Source of the DNA: Mesorhizobium loti CJ3sym
Lineage (GTDB): Bacteria; Pseudomonadota; Alphaproteobacteria; Rhizobiales; Rhizobiaceae
Direction of reading: 5' to 3'
Assembly: GCF_000472785.1 (NCBI RefSeq)
Contig: NZ_AXAL01000001.1
Location: 688,078-752,077 of the forward strand
Length of the DNA stretch: 64,000 nucleotides
Part shown: piece after piece, positions 1 to 8,638 of the stretch
Layout: every line of letters starts with the position of its first letter
Numbering within the stretch: the first letter of the stretch is position 1
Translations under genes and position numbers: made by a program
Notes under the pieces: generated by a model
Databases searched by the model: none
What the model was told of the DNA's origin: nothing
What the model saw: the letters and a program-made list of their open reading frames with translations, nothing else

Positions 1-154
1 CCATGGCCGCCGACTGCCGGCGCAAGCTCTCGCGATCAAACTGTCTTGGCGGCAACAGCAGCGGATCGACCGTATCGGGCACATCCTCGACCATCTTTCT
101 GGTGAGGCGGTATGTGACGTAGGCCAGAGCGCCAGCGACGAGCAAACGGAACAT
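1..154 (-). CDS. Small hypothetical protein, N-terminal part only
   Basis: Open frame running off the left edge of the window; 51 codons are visible. It begins MFRLLVAGALAYVTYRL, a short hydrophobic stretch that could be a membrane anchor or uncleaved signal, followed by a polar segment with an acidic patch (VEDVPDTVD). The ATG lies about 8 bases after an AAGGGAG Shine-Dalgarno sequence, which supports the start. No family is recognised and the C-terminus is not visible. Confidence 0.6.
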   Translation of the reverse strand, partial: MFRLLVAGALAYVTYRLTRKMVEDVPDTVDPLLLPPRQFDRESLRRQSAAM

Positions 155-251
155 GGTTTGATACTCCCTTGGAGCAGAAGCAACCGGGGAGACAGCGTTT
201 GGTTCCCCTGCCGTCCAGACTGAATGGCCAGCACAGAGAACGAAGCGTCCG

Positions 252-464
252 TTACCGCCGCTCTCGCCCCGGCATTTCGGCGATGCATTCCTCCAGACGC
301 GACAGGCGGAACTTTGCATTGCGCAGTTCGTGCCCGGCTTCATGCCGCCCGTGACGGCCAGGCTTTGACGAGACCATCAGGGCGCGCTCAAGCTCGGCAA
401 TGCGCGCACGCAGCTGCCGGGCCTCGTCCTGCCGCAACGCCTTGATCCATCCACGTCCACGCAT
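252..464 (-). CDS. Small coiled-coil hypothetical protein
   Basis: A 70-residue charged protein. Residues of the type LRARIAELERAL and NAKFRLSRLEECIAEM have the heptad-like Leu/charge spacing of a short helical or coiled-coil protein. The ATG at 464 is preferred over an upstream GTG at 482 because AGGAAGAG precedes it at a normal distance. No enzymatic motif or known family is seen. It lies close to the equally small gene at the left edge, on the same strand. It could still be a spurious frame, hence the moderate confidence. Confidence 0.45.
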   Translation of the reverse strand: MRGRGWIKALRQDEARQLRARIAELERALMVSSKPGRHGRHEAGHELRNAKFRLSRLEECIAEMPGRERR

Positions 465-851
465 CACTCTTCCTGCCACCACCCCGAAGGCATGCGGGAG
501 TTATGCCGAAGAGCTCCTAATTTCCAGCAAGGCCAAACGCTCTAAATTTAACTTTCGCTAATTTAGCGTCAGCAGCAATGAAATTGGGGAAGAAGGCCGG
601 CGCCGCTTGGGAGGAGAAGGCGCCGGCCAAGCGGATATATCAGGTCCGCCGCACAACGCAGGCTAGCTGAGTCTTGCCCTAACGTCATGTGGTTGTCACC
701 GAATCCGCGTCGAGGGGCACGCCGCAGTCAGGATGGTGATGCTGTGGATTGGGTTAAGTCAACGATATCAGCGCCCACAACCGGCTGGTTGACCGATTGA
801 ATCAAGCCGGAGAGCTGGCGCGTAAGGCGAGCCCGTCAAAATCCGTCGAGA
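465..851. other. Intergenic region with competing hairpins
   Basis: 387 bases without a convincing gene. At 595-634 two stems share bases: GGCCGGCGCC (595-604) with GGCGCCGGCC (619-628), and CCGCTTGG (603-610) with CCAAGCGG (627-634). They cannot form together. A 30-codon frame from ATG 578 to TGA 668 spans them but has no ribosome binding site. The stretch at 540-570 is locally AT-rich. Confidence 0.4.
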
Positions 852-2018
852 TCATCTCCCGGTCGCGAGCCTTTGCCTGGCGATGGCGACATGGAAACTG
901 GCGCCGAACAACAGCCCGTCATCGTTGAAGTCGTAGCTGGAATTGTGGAGCGGTGCCGAGGCTTCGCCATTGCCGAGGAAGACGAAGCAGCCCGGCACAT
1001 CGTCGAGGAAGCGGGCGAAATCCTCCGACCCTGTCATCGGCTCACGGGCGACCGCGATATTGTCTGGCTCGAAGACGTTTTTGGCGGCGACGAAGGCCGC
1101 GTCGACCAGTTCGGCATCGTTGCGCAAGGGCACGAATTCTCTGGTGTAGCTGACCTCGGCGCTGACGTTGTAAGCTGTAGCGGTGCCCTCGGCGATGATG
1201 CGCATCTGGCGCTCGATCTCGGCGCTGACTTCGGGGCGGAAACTACGGGCATCACCGAGGATGCGGGCAAGACCGGGCAGTGCATTGCGGGTGCCGTCGG
1301 TGATCAGTTCGGTCACCGAAACCACCGCTATGTCGGCCGGGCTCAGCCGGCGCGAAACGATGGTCTGCAGATTGGTGACCAGCGCGCAGGCGGCGACCAG
1401 CGTTTCGTTTCCCGAATGCGGCCGCGCCGCATGGCCACCGATCCCTCTGAGCACGATCTCGAAATTGTCCTCCGCTGACATAACGGGGCCGGCGCGGGTC
1501 TCGAAATGGCCGACGGCGAGGCCAGGCATATTGTGCAGGCCAAAGATCTCGTCGAAGGGGAAGCGCTGCATCAGGCCATCGTCGAGCATGGCCAGCGCGC
1601 CCCTGCCCCACTCCTCGGCCGGCTGGAAGATGAAGCGCACGGTGCCGTCGAAACCGCCCTCGCAGGCCAGCCGCTTTGCCGCGCCAAGCAGCATGGCGGT
1701 GTGGCCGTCATGACCGCAGGCATGCATAACCCCGGCATTGCCGGAGCGATAGGGCGCGGTCGACTGCTCGGTGATACGCAAAGCATCCATGTCAGCCCGC
1801 AGCGCAATCGCGCGGTTACCGCTGCCGCGCTTGAGCGTGCCAACGACACCGGTGCCACCGACGCCCTCACTGACATCGTCCAGGCCGAATTCGCGCAGCT
1901 TGGCGGCGACGAAAGCAGCAGTCCGTTTCTCCTCAAAGCCGAATTCGGGATGTGCGTGCAGATCGTGCCGCCAAGCGGTCATCTCGCGCTTCAACGTTTC
2001 GGGATCGAGTTCCGCCAT
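852..2018 (-). CDS. M20 family amidohydrolase (hippurate hydrolase-like)
   Basis: 388-residue metal-dependent amidohydrolase of the M20D/HipO type, which hydrolyses N-acyl amino acids or related amides in the cytoplasm. Family motifs are in order: HPEFGFEE near residue 23, RADMDAL (75-80), the metal-binding MHACGHDGHTAML (98-110, with C101, H103, H106) and QPAEE near 135. The ATG at 2018 follows a GGGGTGA ribosome site that overlaps the stop of the upstream carbamoylase gene, leaving a 4-base gap and implying translational coupling. It is the last gene of a three-gene operon with the diaminopropionate lyase, so it may release amino acids from an N-acyl precursor. The natural substrate cannot be read from sequence. 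Confidence 0.88.
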   Translation of the reverse strand: MAELDPETLKREMTAWRHDLHAHPEFGFEEKRTAAFVAAKLREFGLDDVSEGVGGTGVVGTLKRGSGNRAIALRADMDALRITEQSTAPYRSGNAGVMHACGHDGHTAMLLGAAKRLACEGGFDGTVRFIFQPAEEWGRGALAMLDDGLMQRFPFDEIFGLHNMPGLAVGHFETRAGPVMSAEDNFEIVLRGIGGHAARPHSGNETLVAACALVTNLQTIVSRRLSPADIAVVSVTELITDGTRNALPGLARILGDARSFRPEVSAEIERQMRIIAEGTATAYNVSAEVSYTREFVPLRNDAELVDAAFVAAKNVFEPDNIAVAREPMTGSEDFARFLDDVPGCFVFLGNGEASAPLHNSSYDFNDDGLLFGASFHVAIARQRLATGR

Positions 2019-2022
2019 GTCT

Positions 2023-3255
2023 TCACCCCTCGAGCTCGGCAAGTTCAATGACGACATCAAGCAGGATGTTGGCGCCGGCAACAAGCTCGGTGTCTTCAGT
2101 GTGCTCGCGCGGACTGTGGCTAATGCCTCCAGCACTCGGCACGAAGATCATCGCCGCCGGCGCGATGCGCGCGATCATCTGCGCGTCATGGCCCGCACCC
2201 GAGGTCATGCGCCGCGAGGCAAGCCCGCGCTTCCTCGCCGCGCCCTCGATCAGCTCGACGACCCGGTCGTCGAAGACAACCGGCTTGAAGCGGGCCAGCC
2301 TTTCGACCGTAACAGTAATGCCCTCGGCGGCAAGCTGCTCGAGAAAGGCTGCCAGCGCCGCCTCCTCCGCCTGCAGGTGCTGCTCATCGGGATCGCGCAG
2401 ATCAACGGTGAAGACGGCGCGCGATGGAATGACGTTGATGGCGTTCGGCTCGAAGCGCATCGTGCCGACGGTGGCAACGGTCGGCGAATTGGAAGCCGCT
2501 GCCCGGTCATGCAGGAAGCTGACGACACGCGCCGCGGCATATCCGGCATCGCTGCGCATCGACATCGGCGTGGTGCCGGCATGGTTGGCGACGCCATCGA
2601 GGGTGATGCGCTGCCAGGAGATGCCTTGCAAGGTTTCGACCGCGCCGATCGGGATGCCTTCGCGCTCCAGAACCGGCCCCTGCTCGATATGCAGTTCGAC
2701 ATAGATGTGCGGCTTGAGAAAACCCGGTTCGCGGTCGCCGGCATAGCCGATACGGGCCAGTTCCTGTCCGAGCGTGCTGCCGTCGGTGCCGACAGCGGCG
2801 AGTGCTGCTTCGACATCGACGCCGCCGGCATGGACCAGCGACCCCATCATGTCGGGAGAAAAGCGCACGCCTTCCTCGTTGGTGAAGGCAGCGACGGCGA
2901 GCGGGCGCAACGGCGAGAGGCCGGACGCCTGCAGCGTCTCGATCACCTCCAGCCCGGCAAGCACACCGTAGCAGCCATCATAGATGCCGGCGTCGATGAC
3001 CGTGTCGATGTGGGAGCCGATGAGCAGCGGTGCCTCGCCGGCATTGTCGGCGCTTTGCCAAATGCCAAAGATGTTGCCGATGCGGTCGATGGCGACATCG
3101 AGCCCGGCCTGCCGCAGCCAGCCGACGAAGAGGTCGCGGCCCTGCCTGTCGGTGTCGGAAGCGGCCAGCCGGATCAGCCTGCCCTCGCCATCGCGGCCAA
3201 CGGCGCCGAGTTCACGAATGCGGCCAAGCAGGCGCTGTGCATCGATCGCGATCAC
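2023..3255 (-). CDS. Zn-dependent hydrolase, allantoate amidohydrolase / N-carbamoyl-amino-acid hydrolase family
   Basis: 410-residue binuclear-zinc amidohydrolase of the carbamoylase/allantoate amidohydrolase family (M20 clan). Visible motifs are IGSHIDTVIDAGIYDG (H82, D93), the FTNEEGVRF segment with E127-E128, ELHIEQGP, and a C-terminal TSGAGHDAQ followed by ISHSPREHTE, all typical of the family. It would cleave a carbamoyl, ureido or similar amide group. The GTG start overlaps the TGA of the preceding lyase gene (GTGA), so the two are translationally coupled. In Escherichia coli a diaminopropionate lyase gene also sits beside amidohydrolases. Allantoate is one candidate substrate, but the context favours an amino-acid derivative. 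Confidence 0.88.
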   Translation of the reverse strand: MIAIDAQRLLGRIRELGAVGRDGEGRLIRLAASDTDRQGRDLFVGWLRQAGLDVAIDRIGNIFGIWQSADNAGEAPLLIGSHIDTVIDAGIYDGCYGVLAGLEVIETLQASGLSPLRPLAVAAFTNEEGVRFSPDMMGSLVHAGGVDVEAALAAVGTDGSTLGQELARIGYAGDREPGFLKPHIYVELHIEQGPVLEREGIPIGAVETLQGISWQRITLDGVANHAGTTPMSMRSDAGYAAARVVSFLHDRAAASNSPTVATVGTMRFEPNAINVIPSRAVFTVDLRDPDEQHLQAEEAALAAFLEQLAAEGITVTVERLARFKPVVFDDRVVELIEGAARKRGLASRRMTSGAGHDAQMIARIAPAAMIFVPSAGGISHSPREHTEDTELVAGANILLDVVIELAELEG

Positions 3256-4460
3256 GGTGTTGCCTCGGCAGCCAGTCTGCAGGCCAGCACATCGGCCGGG
3301 CTCATGCCGACCAGTTCGGCGTAGCGATGCGGGTCAGTTGCCCCTTCCGTGTTGATCACCAGCACGCGGGATCTGCCGTCGAGGCCGAGATCGGCCCTAT
3401 TTTCGGCCACCGCCCGGATCAGTCCGGCAAGGCCGACGCCTCCGCTCTCACCGGCGATGATTACCGGATCGCTGCCGGCCGGCCGTGCCAAGCGTCGCAT
3501 CACCGCGATGGCGTCGTCCTCGTCCACGGTCATGAAGGCGTCGGCGACGCGCGCCAGCATTCGCCAGGCGACCTGCGAGGCCTCGTAGCATTCAAGCATA
3601 GCCATGACAGTCGGCTGATCGTGCGCCACCTTGACCACACGCCCTGCCACAGCGGCTGCGACGATGCATGCGGCACGCGCGGGCTCGACGACAATGAAGG
3701 TTGGCCTGGCGTCGCCGAGCACGATGGCGAGATGGCCGGCCACCGCGGCGGCAATGCCGCCGACGCCTGCTTGGACGAAGACGTGGGTCGGCGGCTGGCG
3801 GAGCTGGCGCAGCGCTTCGCGCACGATCGCCGTATAGCCCTGCATCACCAGGCCGGGGATGCGCTCATAGCCCGGCCACGACGTATCCGAGACAACCGTC
3901 CAGCCCCTCTCGGCCGAAACTTGCGCGGCCTGCATGACCGAATCGTCATAATTGCCGTCGACCCGGACCATCTCCGCACCGTAGCGGGCGATGGCAGCGA
4001 TGCGGTCCTCGCTGACGCCGGCATGCACAAAGATCACGGCCCTGGTTCCGGCAAGTTCAGCGCCCTGCGCGACCGAGCGGCCGTGATTGCCGTCGGTGGC
4101 GCAGGCAAAAATCATCTTCGCGGCGACCGAGCGAACCTCGGGCCGACCGAGGTCGGCGACATCGACGGAGCGCCGAAGCCGCTTGCTTGCTTCCTCCAGC
4201 ACCAGACGGAACACAGCATAAGCGCCGCCCAGCGCCTTGAAGCTGCCAAGACCGAGACGGAAGCCCTCGTCCTTGACATGCAGTGCATCGAGGCCCAGTG
4301 CGCTCGCCAGTGCCGGCAGCGCGTGCAGTGGCGTCACCACATGATTGTCACGATGGGCCAGAAAACGCTCAACCTTATCCGCACCGGCAATTCCCAGGGT
4401 TTCGGCATCGGCCGCATCAAGCGGCTTGCCGTGCAAGGCATTGCGGTTGGGCAGGAACAC
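3252..4460 (-). CDS. dpaL: Diaminopropionate ammonia-lyase
   Basis: 402-residue PLP enzyme of fold type II that converts 2,3-diaminopropionate to pyruvate and two ammonia. The Schiff-base lysine is K75 in GSFKALGGAYA. TDGNHGRSVA (122-131) is the asparagine/glycine loop that binds the cofactor, and GESGGVGLAGL is the C-terminal phosphate-binding region. Length and motif order match DpaL/YgeX rather than threonine dehydratase, which lacks the long N-terminal part. It is the first gene of an operon with two amidohydrolases and is divergent from an Lrp/AsnC gene that probably controls it. Assignment to another diaminoacid lyase cannot be fully excluded. Confidence 0.88.
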   Translation of the reverse strand: MFLPNRNALHGKPLDAADAETLGIAGADKVERFLAHRDNHVVTPLHALPALASALGLDALHVKDEGFRLGLGSFKALGGAYAVFRLVLEEASKRLRRSVDVADLGRPEVRSVAAKMIFACATDGNHGRSVAQGAELAGTRAVIFVHAGVSEDRIAAIARYGAEMVRVDGNYDDSVMQAAQVSAERGWTVVSDTSWPGYERIPGLVMQGYTAIVREALRQLRQPPTHVFVQAGVGGIAAAVAGHLAIVLGDARPTFIVVEPARAACIVAAAVAGRVVKVAHDQPTVMAMLECYEASQVAWRMLARVADAFMTVDEDDAIAVMRRLARPAGSDPVIIAGESGGVGLAGLIRAVAENRADLGLDGRSRVLVINTEGATDPHRYAELVGMSPADVLACRLAAEATP

Positions 4461-4502
4461 TAGCGGCCTCCTTGGTATCAGGCGAGACCATATTGCAGGA
4501 CG

Positions 4503-4517
4503 AGCGCAAAGAGCGCT
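4503..4517. promoter_or_regulatory. Inverted repeat between dpaL and the Lrp gene
   Basis: AGCGC-N5-GCGCT in the 74-base divergent gap between the dpaL operon and the Lrp/AsnC gene. It is the only dyad seen there and a plausible site for that regulator, but it is short. Confidence 0.3.
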
Positions 4518-4534
4518 GTAATTGGACCTCCGAA

Positions 4535-5044
4535 ATGCAAGTTTGTTTCACCTGGACACCTCCATTGCCCCAATCGCCGGCCTCACTCGACAGTTTCGAT
4601 CTCGCCATCCTTGCCATCCTGCAGCGGGACAACACGACGCCGCAGCGGCTGATCGGCGAAGCGGTGAACCTGTCGGCACCGGCGGTGCAGCGCCGCATCA
4701 AGCGCATGGAGCAGGCCGGCGTCATCGCCAGCAATGTCGCGATCATCGAGCCTGCGGCGGTCGGCCAGCCCATCACCATCTTCGTCGAGGTGGAGCTAGA
4801 GAGCGAACGCACCGAACTGATCGACGCGGCCAAGCGGCAATTCTCGGAAACGCCCGAAGTGCAGCAATGCTACTATGTCACGGGCGAAGCCGACTTCATC
4901 CTCGTCATCACCGTGGCCGACATGGGCGCCTATGAGTCCCTGACGCGAAAACTGTTCTTCGGCAGCAACAATGTCCGGAAATTCCGCACCTTCGTCGCCA
5001 TGGACCGCGTCAAGGTCGGACTGACGGTGCCGTTGCCGGGTTGA
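4535..5044 (+). CDS. Lrp/AsnC family transcriptional regulator
   Basis: 169-residue feast/famine regulator. The N-terminal helix-turn-helix reads SFDLAILAILQRDN ... IGEAVNLSAPAVQRRIKRM, followed by GVIASNVAIIEPAAVG and a C-terminal RAM effector domain with QCYYVTGEADFILVI. These proteins bind amino acids and act locally. Its divergent position 74 bases from dpaL suggests that it senses diaminopropionate or a related amino acid and controls the dpaL operon. The ATG at 4535 is chosen as the first in-frame ATG outside the dpaL gene. No strong ribosome site is visible, and a TTG at 4565 is an alternative. Confidence 0.85.
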   Translation: MQVCFTWTPPLPQSPASLDSFDLAILAILQRDNTTPQRLIGEAVNLSAPAVQRRIKRMEQAGVIASNVAIIEPAAVGQPITIFVEVELESERTELIDAAKRQFSETPEVQQCYYVTGEADFILVITVADMGAYESLTRKLFFGSNNVRKFRTFVAMDRVKVGLTVPLPG

Positions 5045-5125
5045 GCATTACCGGCAGGCAGGCTCCAGTCCGGTCCTGCCGTGCTTTTCGACGTTCTCCG
5101 GACGCGAATTTGTTGGGAGGCGCGC

Positions 5126-6268
5126 TTGGACAACACCACGACAGTTGCGATCATCGGTGCCGGGCCGGCGGGCCTGGCCGTTGCCGCCTGCCTGCGGCAG
5201 GCGGGCATCGACTTCATCATCATCGAAAAAGAGCAGCAGGCCGCACCCGCCTGGCGACGCCATTACGAACGCGTCCACCTGCATACGACCAAGCGCTATT
5301 CGTCGCTGCCCTTCGTGCCCTTCCCGAACCATTATCCGCGTTATGTGCCGCGCGACCTCTTCGTCGAATATCTCGATGCCTACGCGCAACGCTTCGACCT
5401 CAAGCCCCGGTTTGGGGAAACGGTGAAAGCGATCGCCCGGGAGGGTCGCGGCTGGCGTGTGGACGCGTCGTCCGGCCCGCTGCGCGCCAAGCATGTGGTG
5501 ATCGCGTCAGGCTACAATGCCGAGCCCTTGCGGCCGGGATTTGCAGGCATCGACAGCTTCACGGGGAAGACACTGCACAGCGCCGACTATCGCAATGCCA
5601 CGCCTTTCGCTGGCCAGTCGGTGCTGGTCATCGGCATGGGCAACACCGGCGCCGAGATTGCGCTCGATCTGGCGGAAAACGGTGCGCGACCGACGATTTC
5701 CGTGCGCGGCGGCGTTCATATCGTGCCGCGCGAACTGTTCGGCGTGCCTATCCAGATGGTCGGCATGGCAACGCGCTTGGGGCCGCAGCGCCTCAATGAC
5801 GCTTTGTTCCCGGTCATTCTCGACCTGGTGCTGGGCAGGCTGGAAAAATATGGACTCAAACGGCCGGGACAGGGACTGCTGGAACAGATTGCGATTGCAT
5901 CGCGCATTCCGGTGATCGACGTCGGCACCATCGCCAAGATCCGCGAAGGCGCGATCAAGGTTGCGCCCGATATCGCCGAGATCTCGGAACGCGGTGTCCG
6001 TTTCGCCGACGGCAAACACAGCGAGTTCGACGCGATCATCTTCGCGACCGGTTACCGGCCGGGCTATGCCAGATTCCTCGAGCCCGGCATCCAGCCGGAC
6101 CGCAGTGGCGTTACCCCCAAAGCTTCGGATCTCGGCCTCTACCTCATCGGTTTCCACAACGCGGTCACCGGATTGTTGCGTGAAATCGGCATCGAAGCCC
6201 AGGCGATCACCGACGACATCCGGCAGCGGCTGAACAGGAAGAAGGCGGCCGAAATCCTGCCGGTATAG
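5126..6268 (+). CDS. FAD/NAD(P)-dependent oxidoreductase, flavin monooxygenase-like
   Basis: 380 residues with two dinucleotide-binding motifs: GAGPAG (11-16) for FAD and GMGNTG (170-175) for NAD(P). YPRYVPRDLFVEYLDAYA lies between them and IFATGYRPGY near the C-terminus, the pattern of flavin-containing and Baeyer-Villiger-like monooxygenases and of plant YUCCA-type enzymes. The start is a TTG, chosen because TGGGAGG ends 5 bases upstream; the in-frame ATG at 5081 lacks a ribosome site. The gene converges on the molybdopterin enzyme. The substrate is unknown. Confidence 0.82.
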   Translation: MDNTTTVAIIGAGPAGLAVAACLRQAGIDFIIIEKEQQAAPAWRRHYERVHLHTTKRYSSLPFVPFPNHYPRYVPRDLFVEYLDAYAQRFDLKPRFGETVKAIAREGRGWRVDASSGPLRAKHVVIASGYNAEPLRPGFAGIDSFTGKTLHSADYRNATPFAGQSVLVIGMGNTGAEIALDLAENGARPTISVRGGVHIVPRELFGVPIQMVGMATRLGPQRLNDALFPVILDLVLGRLEKYGLKRPGQGLLEQIAIASRIPVIDVGTIAKIREGAIKVAPDIAEISERGVRFADGKHSEFDAIIFATGYRPGYARFLEPGIQPDRSGVTPKASDLGLYLIGFHNAVTGLLREIGIEAQAITDDIRQRLNRKKAAEILPV

Positions 6269-6301
6269 TCGGCCCCCAGACGGCCGACGCGCTCGCCCAA
6301 C

Positions 6302-8410
6302 TCAACTTGCCTTGCGCAGCCACACCTTGTTGTCGTGGAAGGCCGCGCCGCCATAGGGCGCGGGCGCGTCGGCGCCGGTCAGCACGTTGATGCCCTCGCC
6401 GCGCTCATGCGCGCTGTTTGGCCAGATGCCTTCGGCGATCACCACGCCGCGCTTGACGCCTTCGAAGAACTTCGCGTGCAGCACCAGGTCACCGCGCCGG
6501 TTGCCAACCTCGACCCGGTCGCCATCGGCAAGGCCAAGGTCCGCCGCATCGTCGGGATGCAGGAGCAGCGCCGGCCTGCCTTCCTTTTCCTTCGACACGG
6601 GCGTCTCGGCAAAGGTCGAATTGAGGAAGTTGCGCGCCGGCGAGGTCGTCAGCCGGAACGGATGCGCCTCGTCGGCCACTTCGATCAGGTCGACATGATC
6701 GGGAAATTCCGGCAGCTGATCCACCGGCCCGAACAGGCCCATGCTCTTCGGTGGCCGGTTGGGGGCGGCCTGCCCACTCCAGTTGGCGCGAAAGTGGAAT
6801 TTTCCATCCGCATGGCCGAAGCCGTTGACGAAATGTGCGGCTTCGAAATCCGGCTGAAGATCGATCCACTTGTCTTCCTTCAGACTGGCGAAGCTGCCCA
6901 GACCACGCTTGCCCAGGATGATGTCGATGTGCTGCTGTTCGGTCAGACCAAAGCCTGGGCGGTCGGCGACGCCGAGGCGCTCCGCCAATTGCTCGATGAC
7001 GAAGTGATTGGTGCGCGGCCCCTCCGGCGGCTCGATCAGTTTCGGCCCCAGCGTGATGTGCTGGTTGCCGCCGCCCTTGTAGACGTCGTCATGCTCGAGG
7101 AACATCGTTGCTGGCAGCACGACGTCGGCAAGCTTGGCCGTGTCGGTCATGAACTGCTCGTGCACGCAGGTGAACAGGTCGTCGCGCAGAAAACCTTGCT
7201 TTACCAGGCGCTGCTCGGGCGCGACATTCACCGGATTGGTGTTCTGGATCAGCATCGCCGTGACCGGCGGTCCGCCGTAAAGCGCGTCCGCGGCACCCGT
7301 CAGCACCGGACCGGTACGCGACTGGTCGAGATGGCGGATCGAGGGATCGCGCATCTTCGAGCCTTCCAGCACATCCTGGTTGAGTTTGAAGATGCCGGAA
7401 TTGGAGTGGAAGGCGCCGCCGCCTTCATACTGCCAGGCGCCGGTGACCGCGGCGATGCAGGACGCGGCATGCATGTTGACCGGACCGTTGCGCTGGCGGG
7501 CAAAACCATAGCCAAGCCGGAAATAGGTTTTCTTCGTCGTGCCCACGAGGCGCGCTAAGGCCTCGATTTCGGCGACCGCCAAACCCGTGATACCAGCCGC
7601 CCACTCCGGCGTGCGCGTCCGCAGATGCTCTTCCAGCCCCTTCGGGTCGTCGGTGTATTTTTCGAGATAGGCGCGGTCGGCCAGGCCATCCCTGAACAGC
7701 ACATGCATGACAGCACATGCGAGCGCGCCATCGGTGCCGGGCTTCAGGACCAGGCCGAGATCGGCCTGCTTCATCGTCGCATTTTCGTAGACATCGATGA
7801 CGACGATCTTTGCCCCACGGTCCTTGCGCGCCTTGATGGCGTGGGTCATGACATTGACCTGCGTGACGACGGCATTGGTGCCCCAGATCACCACGCAATC
7901 GGATTTCGCCATCTCGCGCGGGTCGGGCCCGCGCAAGGCACCGGCCCCCATCATCCAGCCGGTCCAGGCCAGATTGGTGCAGATCGAGCCGAAGAAGCCG
8001 GAATATTTCTTGGCGTGTCGCAGCCGGTCGATGCCGTCGCGCTGCACCAGCCCCATCGTGCCGGCATAGTAATAGGGCCACACCGTTTCCGAGCCGTACT
8101 TTTCCTCGGCCGCGATGAATTTTTCGGCGACAAGGTCGAGGGCCGCCTCCCAGCTTGATTCCTTCCACGCGCCGTCGCCCTTGGCTCCGGCGCGGATCAG
8201 CGGCTTCAGCAGCCGGTCTGGATGATGGACGCGGTCGGCGTAGCGGGCGACCTTGGCGCAGACGACACCCGCCGTATAGCTGTTGGACTTGGCGCCATGG
8301 ACGCGGCCGATGCGATTGCCATCGAGCAGCTCGACCTCGAGCGCGCAGGTCGAGGGGCAATCATGCGGACAGGCCGAATGGCCGATGCGGAGTTTGGCGT
8401 GCTGGTTCAT
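6302..8410 (-). CDS. Molybdopterin oxidoreductase with N-terminal [4Fe-4S] site
   Basis: 702-residue member of the DMSO-reductase superfamily. Cysteines C14, C18, C22 and C51 (CPHDCPSTC ... GVVCAK) form the [4Fe-4S] site. VVIWGTNAVVTQVNVM, GGGAFHSNSG and VVLPATMFLEHDDVYKGGG belong to the molybdopterin-binding core, and a C-terminal dinucleotide-binding domain follows from about residue 590. It lacks a twin-arginine signal and is therefore probably cytoplasmic, like assimilatory or formate-dehydrogenase-like enzymes. The ATG at 8410 is preferred over a TTG at 8434. moaD and moaE for cofactor synthesis lie about 15 kb away. The substrate is not predictable from sequence. Confidence 0.85.
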   Translation of the reverse strand: MNQHAKLRIGHSACPHDCPSTCALEVELLDGNRIGRVHGAKSNSYTAGVVCAKVARYADRVHHPDRLLKPLIRAGAKGDGAWKESSWEAALDLVAEKFIAAEEKYGSETVWPYYYAGTMGLVQRDGIDRLRHAKKYSGFFGSICTNLAWTGWMMGAGALRGPDPREMAKSDCVVIWGTNAVVTQVNVMTHAIKARKDRGAKIVVIDVYENATMKQADLGLVLKPGTDGALACAVMHVLFRDGLADRAYLEKYTDDPKGLEEHLRTRTPEWAAGITGLAVAEIEALARLVGTTKKTYFRLGYGFARQRNGPVNMHAASCIAAVTGAWQYEGGGAFHSNSGIFKLNQDVLEGSKMRDPSIRHLDQSRTGPVLTGAADALYGGPPVTAMLIQNTNPVNVAPEQRLVKQGFLRDDLFTCVHEQFMTDTAKLADVVLPATMFLEHDDVYKGGGNQHITLGPKLIEPPEGPRTNHFVIEQLAERLGVADRPGFGLTEQQHIDIILGKRGLGSFASLKEDKWIDLQPDFEAAHFVNGFGHADGKFHFRANWSGQAAPNRPPKSMGLFGPVDQLPEFPDHVDLIEVADEAHPFRLTTSPARNFLNSTFAETPVSKEKEGRPALLLHPDDAADLGLADGDRVEVGNRRGDLVLHAKFFEGVKRGVVIAEGIWPNSAHERGEGINVLTGADAPAPYGGAAFHDNKVWLRKAS

Positions 8411-8465
8411 GGGGGCATGTCTAGCGGGTTTCAAAGGGCGCGTGTAGGGCCAGGATGATTAGCCA

Positions 8466-8633
8466 ATCTCCCCACTTGTGGGAGATGTCCGGCAGGACAG
8501 AGGGGGGCGCGAAGGATCGCGACCTGTCTATTCGTCCTCGAAGCCGGTTGTGGGTGATTGAAAAAGGCTGACAGGTTGGCGGGACAGCGCCCGCCTCTGC
8601 CCTGCCGGGCATTTCCCCCACGAGGGGGTAGAT
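8466..8633. repeat. Intergenic palindromic element (rhizobial type)
   Basis: A 168-base unit bounded by long imperfect inverted ends: ATCTCCCCACTTGTGGG on the left, and the complement of CACGAGGGGGTAGAT on the right. The similarity continues inward through GGCAGGACAGAG and its counterpart CTGCCCTGCCGG. Inner arms GACCTGTC and GACAGGTT also pair. It fills the gap between the molybdopterin enzyme and the ABC-F gene. Elements with these ends recur between genes in Mesorhizobium; copy number was not checked here. Confidence 0.7.
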
Positions 8634-8638
8634 AAGCT

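Noticed and set aside
578..670. 30-codon frame from ATG 578
   Set aside because: It has no ribosome site and overlaps GC-rich hairpins; nothing supports translation.
1771..4463. Long plus-strand frames across 1771-3324 and 3030-4463
   Set aside because: They are antisense to the dpaL operon and contain no recognisable domain.
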